DNA of 64,000 nucleotides from contig NZ_FNKU01000001.1 of the NCBI RefSeq assembly GCF_900100365.1, positions 5,087,501 to 5,151,500 on the forward strand, written 5' to 3'. Shown here one piece after another: positions 43,993 through 53,900 of this stretch (its first letter is position 1; the number at the start of each line of letters is the position of its first letter). This DNA is from Pseudomonas cannabina. GTDB taxonomy: Bacteria; Pseudomonadota; Gammaproteobacteria; Pseudomonadales; Pseudomonadaceae. Made by a program: the position numbers and the translations under genes. Under the pieces are notes generated by a model. It worked only from the letters and a program-made list of their open reading frames with translations. It had not been told where the DNA came from and ran no database searches.

Positions 43993-45027
43993 ATGAAAAT
44001 TCTGATCGTTGGGCCTAGCTGGGTCGGTGACATGGTGATGGCGCAAACGCTGTTCCAGTGCCTGAAGCAGCGTCATCCCGAGTGCGAAATCGACGTGCTG
44101 GCCCCTGAATGGAGTCGTCCGATCCTGGAGCGCATGCCCGAGGTGCGCGCCGCGCTCAGCTTTCCGCTCGGCCATGGCGCCCTCGAACTGGCGACCCGCC
44201 GCCGGATCGGCAAGTCGCTGGCCGGCCAGTACGATCAGGCCATCCTGCTGCCCAACTCGCTGAAATCGGCGCTGGTGCCGTTTTTTGCCGGTATCCCGAA
44301 ACGCACCGGCTGGCGCGGCGAATTCCGTTATGGCTTGCTCAACGACGTGCGCACCCTCGACAAGCAGCGCTACCCGCTGATGATCGAGCGCTTCATGGCA
44401 CTGGCCTTCGACAAGGGCGCTGAATTGCCGCGCCCCTATCCCAAACCCGACCTGCGCATTGACCCCGCGACACGCGACGCCGCCTTGAGCAAGTTCGGCC
44501 TGACCCTCGACCGCCCGGTGCTGGCGCTGTGCCCCGGTGCCGAGTTTGGCGAGTCCAAGCGCTGGCCGGCCGAGCATTACGCGCAAGTGGCTGAAGCCCG
44601 CATTCGCGAAGGCTGGCAGGTCTGGCTGTTCGGTTCGAAGAAGGATCATCCGGTTGGCGAAAGCATTCGTCAGGAATTGATTCCCGGCCTGCGCGAAGAG
44701 TCCGTCAACCTCAGTGGCGAAACCTCGCTCGCCGAAGCCATTGACCTGCTGTCCTGTGCTGACGCGGTGGTGTCCAACGATTCCGGCCTGATGCACGTCG
44801 CGGCGGCGCTCAATCGGCCACTGGTGGCGTTATATGGCTCGACCTCGCCGGGCTTCACGCCGCCACTGGCCGATGACGTCGAAGTGGTCCGCCTCGGGCT
44901 TGAATGCAGCCCGTGCTTTGAGCGCACCTGCCGTTTCGGCCATTACAACTGCATGCGTCTGCTTGAGCCGGACGCCGTGATTCAGGCGCTGACCCGCTTG
45001 AACATCACCCCGGTGGAGGTTGCCTGA
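43993..45027 (+). CDS. waaF: WaaF, ADP-heptose:LPS heptosyltransferase II
   Basis: A 344-residue GT9-family inner-core enzyme that adds the second heptose. Typical N-terminus MKILIVGPSWVGDMVMAQTLF, the family LCPGAEFGESKRWP loop, and the nucleotide-sugar site NDSGLMHVAAALNRPLVALYGSTSPGFTPPL near residue 260. First gene of the LPS core cluster, 2 bp before waaC. A GGA lies just ahead of the ATG. Confidence 0.95.
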   Translation: MKILIVGPSWVGDMVMAQTLFQCLKQRHPECEIDVLAPEWSRPILERMPEVRAALSFPLGHGALELATRRRIGKSLAGQYDQAILLPNSLKSALVPFFAGIPKRTGWRGEFRYGLLNDVRTLDKQRYPLMIERFMALAFDKGAELPRPYPKPDLRIDPATRDAALSKFGLTLDRPVLALCPGAEFGESKRWPAEHYAQVAEARIREGWQVWLFGSKKDHPVGESIRQELIPGLREESVNLSGETSLAEAIDLLSCADAVVSNDSGLMHVAAALNRPLVALYGSTSPGFTPPLADDVEVVRLGLECSPCFERTCRFGHYNCMRLLEPDAVIQALTRLNITPVEVA

Positions 45028-45029
45028 TT

Positions 45030-46094
45030 TTGCGGGTACTGCTGATCAAGACTTCTTCGCTGGGCGATGTGATCCACGCCTTGCCCGCGCTGACCGATGC
45101 GGCACGGGCGCTGCCCGGTATCCGCTTCGACTGGGTGGTGGAAGAAGGTTTTGCCGAAATTCCCGCCTGGCACCCGGCGGTCGACAGGGTGATCCCGGTA
45201 GCGATCCGCCGCTGGCGCAAGCACCTCTGGCAGACGTTTCGCTCGGGGGAATGGCGGCGCTTCAAGGATCAACTGCGCGAACAGCGCTACGATCTGGTAA
45301 TCGATGCTCAAGGGCTGTTCAAGAGTGCCTGGCTGACGCGCTACATCGACGCGCCGGTGGCCGGTCTGGACCGCGATTCGGCGCGCGAGCCGGTGGCCAG
45401 CCGTTTTTATGACCGCGCCTTGCCGGTAGCACGCGGGCAGCACGCCGTCGAGCGGCTGCGCCAGTTGTTCGCGCAGGCGCTGGGTTATCCGTTGCCGTCC
45501 GGCCTGGGCGATTACGGTCTCAAGCCACTCGCTGCGCTTGATGATACGCCGCAAGCACCTTTTGTGCTGTTTTTGCACGGCACGACCTGGGACACCAAAC
45601 ACTGGCCCGAGACGTATTGGCGACAACTGGCTGAATTGATGGCTGCGCGCGGTTTTCAGGTACGGCTGCCGTGGGGAAATGCGGCAGAGAAAGCCCGCGC
45701 CGAGCGCATTGCCGACGGTCTCGACAGCGCGCATGTGCTGCCGAAGCTGAACTTGGCGGGGGTGGCGCGTGTATTGGCCAGCGCGCAGGCCTGTGTTGCG
45801 GTCGACACCGGCATCGGGCACTTGGCTGCGGCGCTGGATGTACCGACCATTTCCCTGTTCGGCCCGACCAATCCAGGGCTGACCGGAGCTTACGGCAAGT
45901 CTCAGGTGCATCTGGCCAGCGACTATCCGGGGTGTGCGCCCTGCCTGCAAAAGAAATGCACGTACCAACCGACCGCCGATGATCAGCGCCGGTTCGACCT
46001 GAAACGCGAGTGGCCACTGTGCTTCACTCGTTTGAATCCCGAGCGAGTAGCGAGCCAACTGGGCGCGCTGTTGCTGGCAAAGGAACCTGGCTGA
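45030..46094 (+). CDS. waaC: WaaC, ADP-heptose:LPS heptosyltransferase I
   Basis: A 354-residue GT9 enzyme that transfers the first heptose to Kdo. It starts at TTG 45030 (LRVLLIKTSSLGDVIHALPALTD), with GGAGG about 12 nt upstream, 2 bp after the waaF stop. The acceptor/donor regions WVVEEGFAEIPAWHPAV and DTGIGHLAAALDVPTISLFGPTNP are intact. Its stop overlaps the start of waaG (TGATG), so the operon is tightly coupled. Confidence 0.95.
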   Translation: MRVLLIKTSSLGDVIHALPALTDAARALPGIRFDWVVEEGFAEIPAWHPAVDRVIPVAIRRWRKHLWQTFRSGEWRRFKDQLREQRYDLVIDAQGLFKSAWLTRYIDAPVAGLDRDSAREPVASRFYDRALPVARGQHAVERLRQLFAQALGYPLPSGLGDYGLKPLAALDDTPQAPFVLFLHGTTWDTKHWPETYWRQLAELMAARGFQVRLPWGNAAEKARAERIADGLDSAHVLPKLNLAGVARVLASAQACVAVDTGIGHLAAALDVPTISLFGPTNPGLTGAYGKSQVHLASDYPGCAPCLQKKCTYQPTADDQRRFDLKREWPLCFTRLNPERVASQLGALLLAKEPG

Positions 46095-47215
46095 TGCAAC
46101 TGGCTTTCGTACTGTACAAATATTTCCCGTTTGGCGGCCTGCAACGCGATTTCATGCGTATAGCGCTGGAATGCCAGCAGCGCGGCCATCAGATTCGCGT
46201 CTACACGCTGATCTGGGAAGGCGACGTGCCGCCCGGCTTCGAAGTGCTGGTCGCGCCGGTCAAGGCGTTCTTCAACCATCGGCGCAACGAAAAGCTCACC
46301 GCCTGGATGGAAGCGGACCTGGCGCAGCGCCCGGTCGACCGTCTGATCGGCTTCAACAAGATGCCGGGGCTGGATGTGTATTACGCCGCCGACGGTTGCT
46401 TCGAAGACAAGGCGCAGAATTTGCGCAGCCCGCTGTATCGCAAGTGGGGGCGTTATCGCCATTTTGCCGATTACGAGCGCGCGGTGTTCGCCAGGGAATC
46501 GAACACCCAGGTGCTGATGATTTCCGAAGTGCAGCAGCCGTTGTTCATCAAACACTACGACACGCCGCTGTCACGCTTCCACCTGCTGCCACCGGGCATT
46601 TCTCAGGATCGTCGCGCGCCGCCGGACGCGGCGCAGATTCGTGCCGACTTTCGCAAGGAATTCGGTCTGGACGACGATAAGCTGCTATTGGTGCAGATCG
46701 GCTCCGGTTTCAAGACGAAGGGCGTCGATCGTAGCCTTAAAGCGCTGGCGTCGTTGCCTGCCGAGTTGAAGAAGCGCACCCGCCTGTTTGTAATCGGTCA
46801 GGACGACCCCAAAGTATTCCAGTTGCAGAGCGCCACGCTTGGTCTGGGCGATCAGGTGACCTTCATGAAAGGGCGCAGCGACATTCCGCGTTTTCTGCTC
46901 GGTGCCGACCTGCTGATTCACCCGGCCTATAACGAAAACACCGGCACCGTGCTGCTCGAAGCGCTGGTGGCCGGGCTGCCGGTGCTGGTCAGCGCGGTCT
47001 GCGGTTATGCCCACTACATTGCCGAAGCCGATTGCGGCCGGGTCCTGGACGAGCCGTTCGATCAGGCTCAGCTCAATCGCGATCTGGCCAGCATGCTGTC
47101 GGACGACACCGCGCGCAGCGCCTGGCGTCGCAACGGCCTGGCCTTCGCTGACACGGCAGACCTTTACAGCATGCCGCAACACGCTGCGGATGTGATTTTG
47201 GCGGAGCACTATTGA
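46094..47215 (+). CDS. waaG: WaaG, LPS core glycosyltransferase
   Basis: A 373-residue GT4-family transferase that adds the first hexose (GalN or Glc-type) to heptose II. N-terminus MQLAFVLYKYFPFGGLQRDF contains the donor-site GGLQRD; the C-terminal fold contains HPAYNENTGTVLLEALVAGLPVLV. ATG at 46094 overlaps the waaC stop; an upstream GTG at 46010 would extend it into waaC and is not used. Its stop overlaps the waaP start. Confidence 0.95.
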   Translation: MQLAFVLYKYFPFGGLQRDFMRIALECQQRGHQIRVYTLIWEGDVPPGFEVLVAPVKAFFNHRRNEKLTAWMEADLAQRPVDRLIGFNKMPGLDVYYAADGCFEDKAQNLRSPLYRKWGRYRHFADYERAVFARESNTQVLMISEVQQPLFIKHYDTPLSRFHLLPPGISQDRRAPPDAAQIRADFRKEFGLDDDKLLLVQIGSGFKTKGVDRSLKALASLPAELKKRTRLFVIGQDDPKVFQLQSATLGLGDQVTFMKGRSDIPRFLLGADLLIHPAYNENTGTVLLEALVAGLPVLVSAVCGYAHYIAEADCGRVLDEPFDQAQLNRDLASMLSDDTARSAWRRNGLAFADTADLYSMPQHAADVILAEHY

Positions 47216-48021
47216 TGAAGCTGTTCCTTGCTGAACCGTTCAAGAGCCTGTGGGCCGGGCGCGATGCGTTCGCCGAGGTCGAGGGCCTGAGCGGTGAGGT
47301 GTACCGCGAGCTGGAGGGGCGTCGTACGTTGCGCACTGAAGTCGACGGGCGCGGTTACTTCGTCAAGATCCACCGCGGCATCGGCTGGGGCGAGATCGCC
47401 AAGAACCTGGCAACGGCCAAGCTGCCGGTGCTGGGCGCGGGCAAGGAGTGGGACGCCATCGAGCGCCTGCACGAGGTCGGCGTGCCGACCATGACCGCCG
47501 TGGCTTACGGCGAGCGCGGCAGCAATCCTGCCGCGCAGCATTCTTTCATCGTCACCGAAGAACTGGCGCCGACCACCAGCCTTGAGGACGTCAGCCTCAA
47601 TTGGCGCAGCGAGCCGCCCGAGCCGCGCCTGAAAAGGGCGTTCATTGCCGAAGTAGCGCGACTGGTCGGGATGATGCACCGGGCAGGTGTCAATCACCGC
47701 GACTGTTACATCTGCCATTTCCTGTTGCACACTGACAAACCGGTGACGGCTGACGATTTCAGGCTGTCTGTCATCGACCTGCACCGCGCCCAGACCCGGC
47801 GGGCGATCACGCCGCGCTGGCGTAACAAGGATCTGGCCGCGCTGTATTTCTCGGCGCTGGACATCGGCCTGACCCGGCGTGACAAGCTGCGCTTTCTCAA
47901 GGACTACTTTCAGAAGCCGTTGCGGGAAATACTGCTCAAGGAAGCGTCGTTGCTGACCTGGCTGGATAAAAAAGCCGACAAGTTGTATCAACGTAAAGTG
48001 CGATATGGAGATGCGCTCTGA
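47215..48021 (+). CDS. waaP: WaaP/RfaP, LPS core heptose(I) kinase
   Basis: A 268-residue protein-kinase-like enzyme that phosphorylates heptose I, essential for envelope integrity in pseudomonads. The kinase catalytic loop is NHRDCYICHFLL (Asp of HRD present), with metal-binding Asp in VIDLHRAQ and the nucleotide-site lysine likely in YFVKIHRG. ATG at 47215 overlaps the waaG stop. First of four consecutive kinase-like genes. Confidence 0.95.
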   Translation: MKLFLAEPFKSLWAGRDAFAEVEGLSGEVYRELEGRRTLRTEVDGRGYFVKIHRGIGWGEIAKNLATAKLPVLGAGKEWDAIERLHEVGVPTMTAVAYGERGSNPAAQHSFIVTEELAPTTSLEDVSLNWRSEPPEPRLKRAFIAEVARLVGMMHRAGVNHRDCYICHFLLHTDKPVTADDFRLSVIDLHRAQTRRAITPRWRNKDLAALYFSALDIGLTRRDKLRFLKDYFQKPLREILLKEASLLTWLDKKADKLYQRKVRYGDAL

Positions 48022-48755
48022 TGGCAGGCTGGAAGCTTGAACCCGAATACGCGTTCCTTGATCGCGACTTCGGCAGCCTGGACGCGGTATTCGCCCTGGA
48101 AGGCCAGCGCCTGACCCGCGACCCACTGTCCGAAGTCATCCGCGTCGAGCGCGCCGGGGTTAATTATTACGTCAAGCGTTACGCCAGCGCCGGCAAGGGC
48201 CTGCGTCGCTACATGGGCAGGCCACGGGTCAAATCCGAGTGGCAGAACCTCAAGCGTTTCGCCAAGTGGGGCATTCCCACGGCCGAGGTGGTGGCCTGGG
48301 GGCTGGAGCGCAACGGGGGGGCTTATGACCGCGGTGCGCTGATCACCCGTGAACTGCCGAACACCGTGGATTTGTCGGTGCTGGCCAAGCGCAAGGACCC
48401 GCTGCTGGCCGACCGGCTTTGGGTCGACGGTGTCAGCCGCCAGCTGGCGGCCTACACGCGCATCATGCACGACAGGCATTTCACGCATAACGACCTTAAG
48501 TGGCGCAACCTGTTGGTCGATAACTTGGGCAAGCTGTTTTTCATCGATTGCCCCAACGGTGCATTCTGGTGGAGCTTCCTGCTGCGCTACCGGATCACCA
48601 AAGATCTGGCGTGTCTGGACAAGGTTGCCAAGTATCATCTGTCGGCCACCCAGCGCCTGCGCTTTTACTTGCAGTACCGCCAGCGGGCGCGTTTGAACGC
48701 CTCCGACAAAAAACGTATTCTACACATCGTCAGCTTTTTCGAGGGCCGTGAATGA
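48021..48755 (+). CDS. InaA-family LPS kinase (PA5008-like)
   Basis: A 244-residue small-molecule/LPS kinase of the InaA (PF06293-type) family. The catalytic segment HFTHNDLKWRNLLV retains H-N-D and the downstream LFFIDCPNG retains the metal Asp; YYVKRYAS provides the likely ATP-binding lysine. Starts within the waaP stop and ends inside the next start (ATGA), so expressed with it. Probably adds phosphate to a core heptose; exact position unknown. Confidence 0.88.
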   Translation: MAGWKLEPEYAFLDRDFGSLDAVFALEGQRLTRDPLSEVIRVERAGVNYYVKRYASAGKGLRRYMGRPRVKSEWQNLKRFAKWGIPTAEVVAWGLERNGGAYDRGALITRELPNTVDLSVLAKRKDPLLADRLWVDGVSRQLAAYTRIMHDRHFTHNDLKWRNLLVDNLGKLFFIDCPNGAFWWSFLLRYRITKDLACLDKVAKYHLSATQRLRFYLQYRQRARLNASDKKRILHIVSFFEGRE

Positions 48756-49531
48756 GCGTATTTATTGCCAGTGCCGATCGGCCCTTACTGGAGCGCCTCG
48801 GTCTGGTTGATTTTGAATCGCTATGGAATCTTCAGCTTGACGCGGTCGACGAACCCAATACCGGGCGCGGCGGCTGGAGCAGCGTGTTCCGTCTGGATCT
48901 GGATGACAGAAGCTTTTACCTCAAGCGGCAGAGCAATTATCTGACTCACACGCTGCACTACCCGCTGGGCGAACCCTCGTTCTGCCGGGAGTTTCGTAAT
49001 ATCCGCCGCTATCAGAAGCTGGGTATTCCGGCCTTGCAGGCAGCTTTTTATGGTGAGCGCCGCTTCAATGGCGAGCGCCAGGCGATCCTGATGACCCGGG
49101 CCCTGGATGGCTGGACGGAGCTGTACACGCTGCTACTGGAATGGTCCGGGCTGCCTGCCGCCGAGCGCAGCGCAATCCTTTACGCCTGCGGCCGACTGGC
49201 GCGCACCTTGCACAAGGCCGGGCAGATGCACGGCTGCTTCTATCCCAAGCACATCTTTCTGCAGGCTCAAGGTGATGTGTATCAAGCGCAGTTGATCGAT
49301 CTGGAAAAGACTCGTCCGGTGCTGTTCGGCAAGCGCGACCTGATCAAGGATCTGGAACCGTTGCTGCGTCGCTGCCATGTCTGGAGTGACGACGAGCAGC
49401 GTGAGTTTCTGGCTGCCTACCTGAAGGCTGCGGTCGACAGTCCCCAGGTTGAGACCTGGAGCGTGTTGCTGGGCAGACGCGGCCTGCACAAACGTTTCGT
49501 CCAACACCGTGACCAGAATGAGATCCACTGA
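48752..49531 (+). CDS. InaA-family LPS kinase-like protein (PA5007-like)
   Basis: A 259-residue kinase-fold protein. The loop that should hold the catalytic Asp reads MHGCFYPKHIFLQ, so Asp appears replaced, while QLIDLEKTRP keeps the metal-site Asp and FYLKRQSN the lysine. It starts with ATGA overlap and ends overlapping the next start. The P. aeruginosa counterpart is, as I recall, similarly changed in this loop; whether it is an active kinase or a scaffold is unclear. Confidence 0.85.
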   Translation: MSVFIASADRPLLERLGLVDFESLWNLQLDAVDEPNTGRGGWSSVFRLDLDDRSFYLKRQSNYLTHTLHYPLGEPSFCREFRNIRRYQKLGIPALQAAFYGERRFNGERQAILMTRALDGWTELYTLLLEWSGLPAAERSAILYACGRLARTLHKAGQMHGCFYPKHIFLQAQGDVYQAQLIDLEKTRPVLFGKRDLIKDLEPLLRRCHVWSDDEQREFLAAYLKAAVDSPQVETWSVLLGRRGLHKRFVQHRDQNEIH

Positions 49532-50976
49532 TGCGCTTGTCTGAACTCAAGAATGCCGGGCGTACTCCCGAGTTACCGATGAGCCTTTCTCTGGCGGATG
49601 CCGCGGGCACGGCCGAACTGCAATTATTGACTCTGCTGCGGGTACTGCCGGGCCAGCGCTACGTCGGCGCGGGCGTATGGCGTGGTCGCTCGGTATTGGC
49701 CAAACTGCTGGTCGGCGACAAGGCCGCACGGCACTTTCAGCGTGAACTGGCGGGCGTGCGGTTGCTGGCCGGGCAGGGCCTGAAAACCCCGTTGCTGCTG
49801 GCCGACGGCTTGCAGGAAGGCGAGGGCGGCTGGCTGCTGTTCGAATTTCTGCAGCCAGCCCCCAGTCTGGGGGATGCCTGGGCCGACGTGCAGGACCTGC
49901 CGCCGCTGGCCGACGAACAGCAAGCGGTCCTCGGCGAAGCACTGACGGCCATCGCGCTGCAACATGCCAAGGGCTTGTGGCAGGAAGACCTGCACCTGGA
50001 CAACCTGTTGCGCCATAACGGGCAGCTGTACCTGATCGACGGCGCGGGCATTCGCGCCGAACAGGCCGGAAAGCCCTTGTCTCGGCAGAAAGTGCTGGAA
50101 AACCTCGGCGTGTTCTTTGCGCAGTTGCCCAGAGCGTTCGAGCCGTTCACCGAAGAGCTGCTGGTGCATTATCTGTTGAGCAACGCCGAGCATGGCTTGC
50201 CCATGGAAGCGCTGCAAAAGCAGATCGACAAGGTTCGTGGCTGGCGACTCAGGGATTTCATGAGCAAGACGGTGCGCGATTGCAGCCTGTTCAGCGTCAA
50301 GGACACGGCTTCGGTGTTTCGTGCGATGCGCCGTGACGAAGAGGCCGCCATGCTGCCGGTGCTGGAGCAGGCGGATGCGTTGCTCGACAAGAGCCACCTG
50401 TACAAGACCGGTGGCGCTGCGAGTGTGGGCCGGGTGGACGTTAATGGCCGTACGCTGGTCATCAAACGCTACAACATCAAGAATTTCAGCCACTGGCTCA
50501 AGCGTTTCTGGCGCCCCAGTCGTGCGTGGCATTCCTGGCGTGAAAGCAACCGGCTGAGGTTTCTGGGCATCGCTACGCCAAAACCGCTGGCGGTGCAGGA
50601 GCAGCGTTTTCTGGGTTTGCGCAGCAAGGCCTGGCTGGTGACCGAATTTCTCGACGGGCCGGACATCATCGAACGCTTCGCGCCTCATGTGCAAAGCGGT
50701 GATGCGCCAGAGGACGAGTTGCTGGCGCTGGATACGCTGTTCGGCCAGCTCATCCGCGAGCGCATCAGTCATGGCGATCTGAAGGGGCATAACCTGTTCT
50801 GGCACCAGGATCGCTGGGCGCTGATCGATCTGGACGCCATGCAGCAGCACAATTCGCAAGCGTCGTTCGCGTCTGCCTATGCCCGTGACCGGGCGCGCTT
50901 CATGCGCAACTGGCCGCCAGGCAGTGCGCTGCACCAGTTGCTGGAGCAGCGCCTGCCAAGGATCACGCCAGCCTGA
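49531..50976 (+). CDS. Two-domain LPS kinase (PA5006-like)
   Basis: A 481-residue protein with two kinase-like halves. The N-terminal domain has LWQEDLHLDNLL and LIDGAGIR (about 150-175). The C-terminal domain has the canonical ISHGDLKGHNLFW followed by ALIDLDAMQ (about 410-440) and the lysine in VIKRYNIKN. Both catalytic loops keep an Asp. It starts overlapping the previous stop and is the last plus-strand gene before the inserted toxin gene, whose convergent stop is only 9 bp away. Confidence 0.85.
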   Translation: MRLSELKNAGRTPELPMSLSLADAAGTAELQLLTLLRVLPGQRYVGAGVWRGRSVLAKLLVGDKAARHFQRELAGVRLLAGQGLKTPLLLADGLQEGEGGWLLFEFLQPAPSLGDAWADVQDLPPLADEQQAVLGEALTAIALQHAKGLWQEDLHLDNLLRHNGQLYLIDGAGIRAEQAGKPLSRQKVLENLGVFFAQLPRAFEPFTEELLVHYLLSNAEHGLPMEALQKQIDKVRGWRLRDFMSKTVRDCSLFSVKDTASVFRAMRRDEEAAMLPVLEQADALLDKSHLYKTGGAASVGRVDVNGRTLVIKRYNIKNFSHWLKRFWRPSRAWHSWRESNRLRFLGIATPKPLAVQEQRFLGLRSKAWLVTEFLDGPDIIERFAPHVQSGDAPEDELLALDTLFGQLIRERISHGDLKGHNLFWHQDRWALIDLDAMQQHNSQASFASAYARDRARFMRNWPPGSALHQLLEQRLPRITPA

Positions 50977-50985
50977 GCCTGCGCG

Positions 50986-53900
50986 TCAGCCGATCCGGGT
51001 CAGATTCATCTGCTCCAGCGCTTTCACCAACGCGTCCATGTCATCGAACGGGATGAGATGGATGCGTGGCCACCTTACGCGCTCCAGATACAGTTTGCCC
51101 TCGGCATTGACCAGCACCGGGGTACGGTGAATCCAGGTGTCGCGAGCGCGATGGACAATGGTTTGCAGATTGTCTTTGCCCTGCTCCACGAGAAACATTC
51201 CCGGTCTGGCCAGCCGTTGCTCGAGGGTAAGCGGTTGAGGCGGCCGAATGGCGACTCTTACGCGCAACACCTCCATTTCGACCCGGTAATCGCCTTTGAT
51301 ATGGACCTGGAAGGTCCCGATGTCGCCCGAAACAAGCTCTCCCGGATCCAGCGTGATACCCCTCGAGTGCCCCGGTGCCACATCGATGACCCGCAGACCG
51401 ATGCCGCCCTCCAGCTCGGCAATGCCCGGCACGACGCCCTGATAGACATTGGAATGACTGTTGCCAACCAGCGCGATCCATTTGTGCGAGCCCATGACCT
51501 CCTGATGCTTGCGCATCGTGCGCGACGCAAAATAATTCATCATTTGCTGGCGGGTGAGGGAATCTTCGCTGGCGATGTCATCGAGGTGGTAACTGGCTGC
51601 GCAGTCGATGGCCCTGACTTCAATACCCTTCTGTCGCGCCTTGATAACCAGTTGCTCGAAAGTGTAGACCTTGTCCGGGTCGGTGCGATGCCCACGGTCA
51701 AGCACCTTCAGGTCGTGAAGCAGGTTTTTGCTCATCTGGCCGGTTTCGAAGAAACGGTCCAGATCTGCCTGATGCAGGTCGGTCAGCAAGTGCTCCATGT
51801 ACAGCGTTTTCACGTTTTGCTGCGCCAGCAGCGGCAGGTTATCGATGATCATTTTCTTGCTGGCGACGGAAAAGTGCGACTCGCCGACCACGATGCCGTT
51901 GGTGTGGCTATAAAGCGTTTCAAACAGCTCAGGCAGACTCGTCTGAGGTTTGACGGCAGGCAAGGTTGGGCGCGGCGGCCGTTGAGCGGCGCTGATTGCG
52001 GCGGCGTCGGTTTGCAGCTTCGTGCGGCGCGAGGCGAAGGTTTGACGCACGGCGTCCAGTTCAGGGTCGTCGAAAAGATAATTCATATCGAGCCCTTTCT
52101 TTTCGAAGTTCGCCAGCCTGTGCAGGTTCGTCCGGGTCTCCAGTGGCATTTCATAGGCCGCGTCGGCCAGCGATTGCTGGATCGCGGTCACTGGATTCTC
52201 GACGCTCCAGTCTTCGGGCGCGACACGCGCCCAGGCGCCTGTTTCTTCCTGGACGAAACCGTACTGACCTGCCCAGCGCTCGCCATCCGGGCTGGCGGAT
52301 GAGCCTTTCAGTTCTCGCCGCAACACGTCGTCCAGATGTGTGGGCGACGGCAGCGGGGCGGTGGGCACAATCAGCGTCGGATCGGAAAACGCGATGGTGA
52401 AGTCACTGCGGGCCGGCATGCGCTGACCGGGTAATCCGCTGCTACCTTGGGTAATCCGCGTCGGGCGACCGGCAGGGATGTCCTGGACGTGCACGCTGAC
52501 CACGCCCTGCAGGTCGGCAATGCCGGGAACCTCATCGGTTGCAGTGGCCAGTTTCTGATTGAGCAGGGCGACCCAGCGCCGCGACGGGGCTGATGCGATG
52601 TCGCTGTTGATGAGCGTATGGCCGAAGAAATTACTCATTTTTTGCGCAGCGGCAGAGTCGTTGATTGCGCCCGCCACAGGATGGCCGTCGAACGGATAGC
52701 TGATCGACGAGCTGAAGGGCCGCACTTCGATGCCATGGCGATGGGCGGCCTTGATCACATGGTAGTAATCGTAATCCGTGCTCGCATTGTTCAGTGCGCC
52801 GCGGTTGAGATCGTGCAGGTAATGTTTGATTTCGTGAGAGCCGGAGCGACTTTTTTTGCCCAGATGACGATACCTGGCCAGTTTTGTCAGATGCTTGTCG
52901 GTCAGCAGGTGTTCAATGTAAAGAACCTCGACGCGTTGCTCGGCCAGCAGCGGCATATTGAGGAGCAGCAATCGTTTGCTGGCGACCGATTTTGGCGCCT
53001 CACTGAAGACCAGGCCGTTGCCGTGCGCAAAGACGTGCTCGATCAGGTTGTCGACAGCCACGGGTTGCGGCAGTGGAGGTAATTGCGGCCTGGGTGACGC
53101 AGTAAATTCGGCGAGAAACGTCCGTGCGTCCTGATAGAGTTTTTCCCTACGGGCCACGAAGCTCTGCCGCAGCTCGGCGAAATAGCTTTCGAAATAGGCT
53201 TCCATGCCGATCCCGGTCGGGTCGTAAGGCTTGTTGCTCAGCACCACATTGAGGCCCGCCTGCATGGCGTGCGGCATTTCGTAATCGCTCGGTATCGAGC
53301 CGGTGCTGGAACCCGGTGATTCATCAGGCAGGGTGGCGTAGTTCGAGTCGCCGATGCCGCCGCCACGCAGGCGCTGACGTTCGACAAGCTGCCATTGTCC
53401 CTGTTGATCGAGGCGAATCGGCTGATTGCCGAAAAAGGCGAACGGGTTCTGCGGATCGATGATCTGCCAGCCGCGCAGCTGTGTGTTGTACTGCACCTGA
53501 AACGTGCTGCCGGACAGCTCGACATAATGTCTGCCGTTGACCACGCACACGCCTCTTGCATGGCCGGCAGTGATGCGCGGTACGTCGTGTAGCGACAGGT
53601 CGACCGCCAGCTCGGTGCGCAGGCCTGATGGCGCTCGGGGCCCGGCTTCAGGCAAGGACAGCAGCGGCTGCCAGGCACCGTCGGCGCGTCGCACGGCAAA
53701 CTGACCGGCTGCCCTTGGAGGGGCAGACGAGACAGTGGGGGCGTGGAACACCGCAGCATGTCCGTTGGCGTTGGGTTTGCCGAGCAGAAATACCTGCTCT
53801 TGCAGTTCTGCCGGGTACAGGTATTCGTAACGCGGCAGGGAAGACTGGCGCTGAAACGAGCGCAGCAACGGCGCTGATTCACGGCCTTGTTCAAGGTTAT

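Noticed and set aside
46010..46093. GTG at 46010 as start of waaG
   Set aside because: It would overlap waaC by 85 bp, and the WaaG family starts at MQLAFVLYKYFPFGG.
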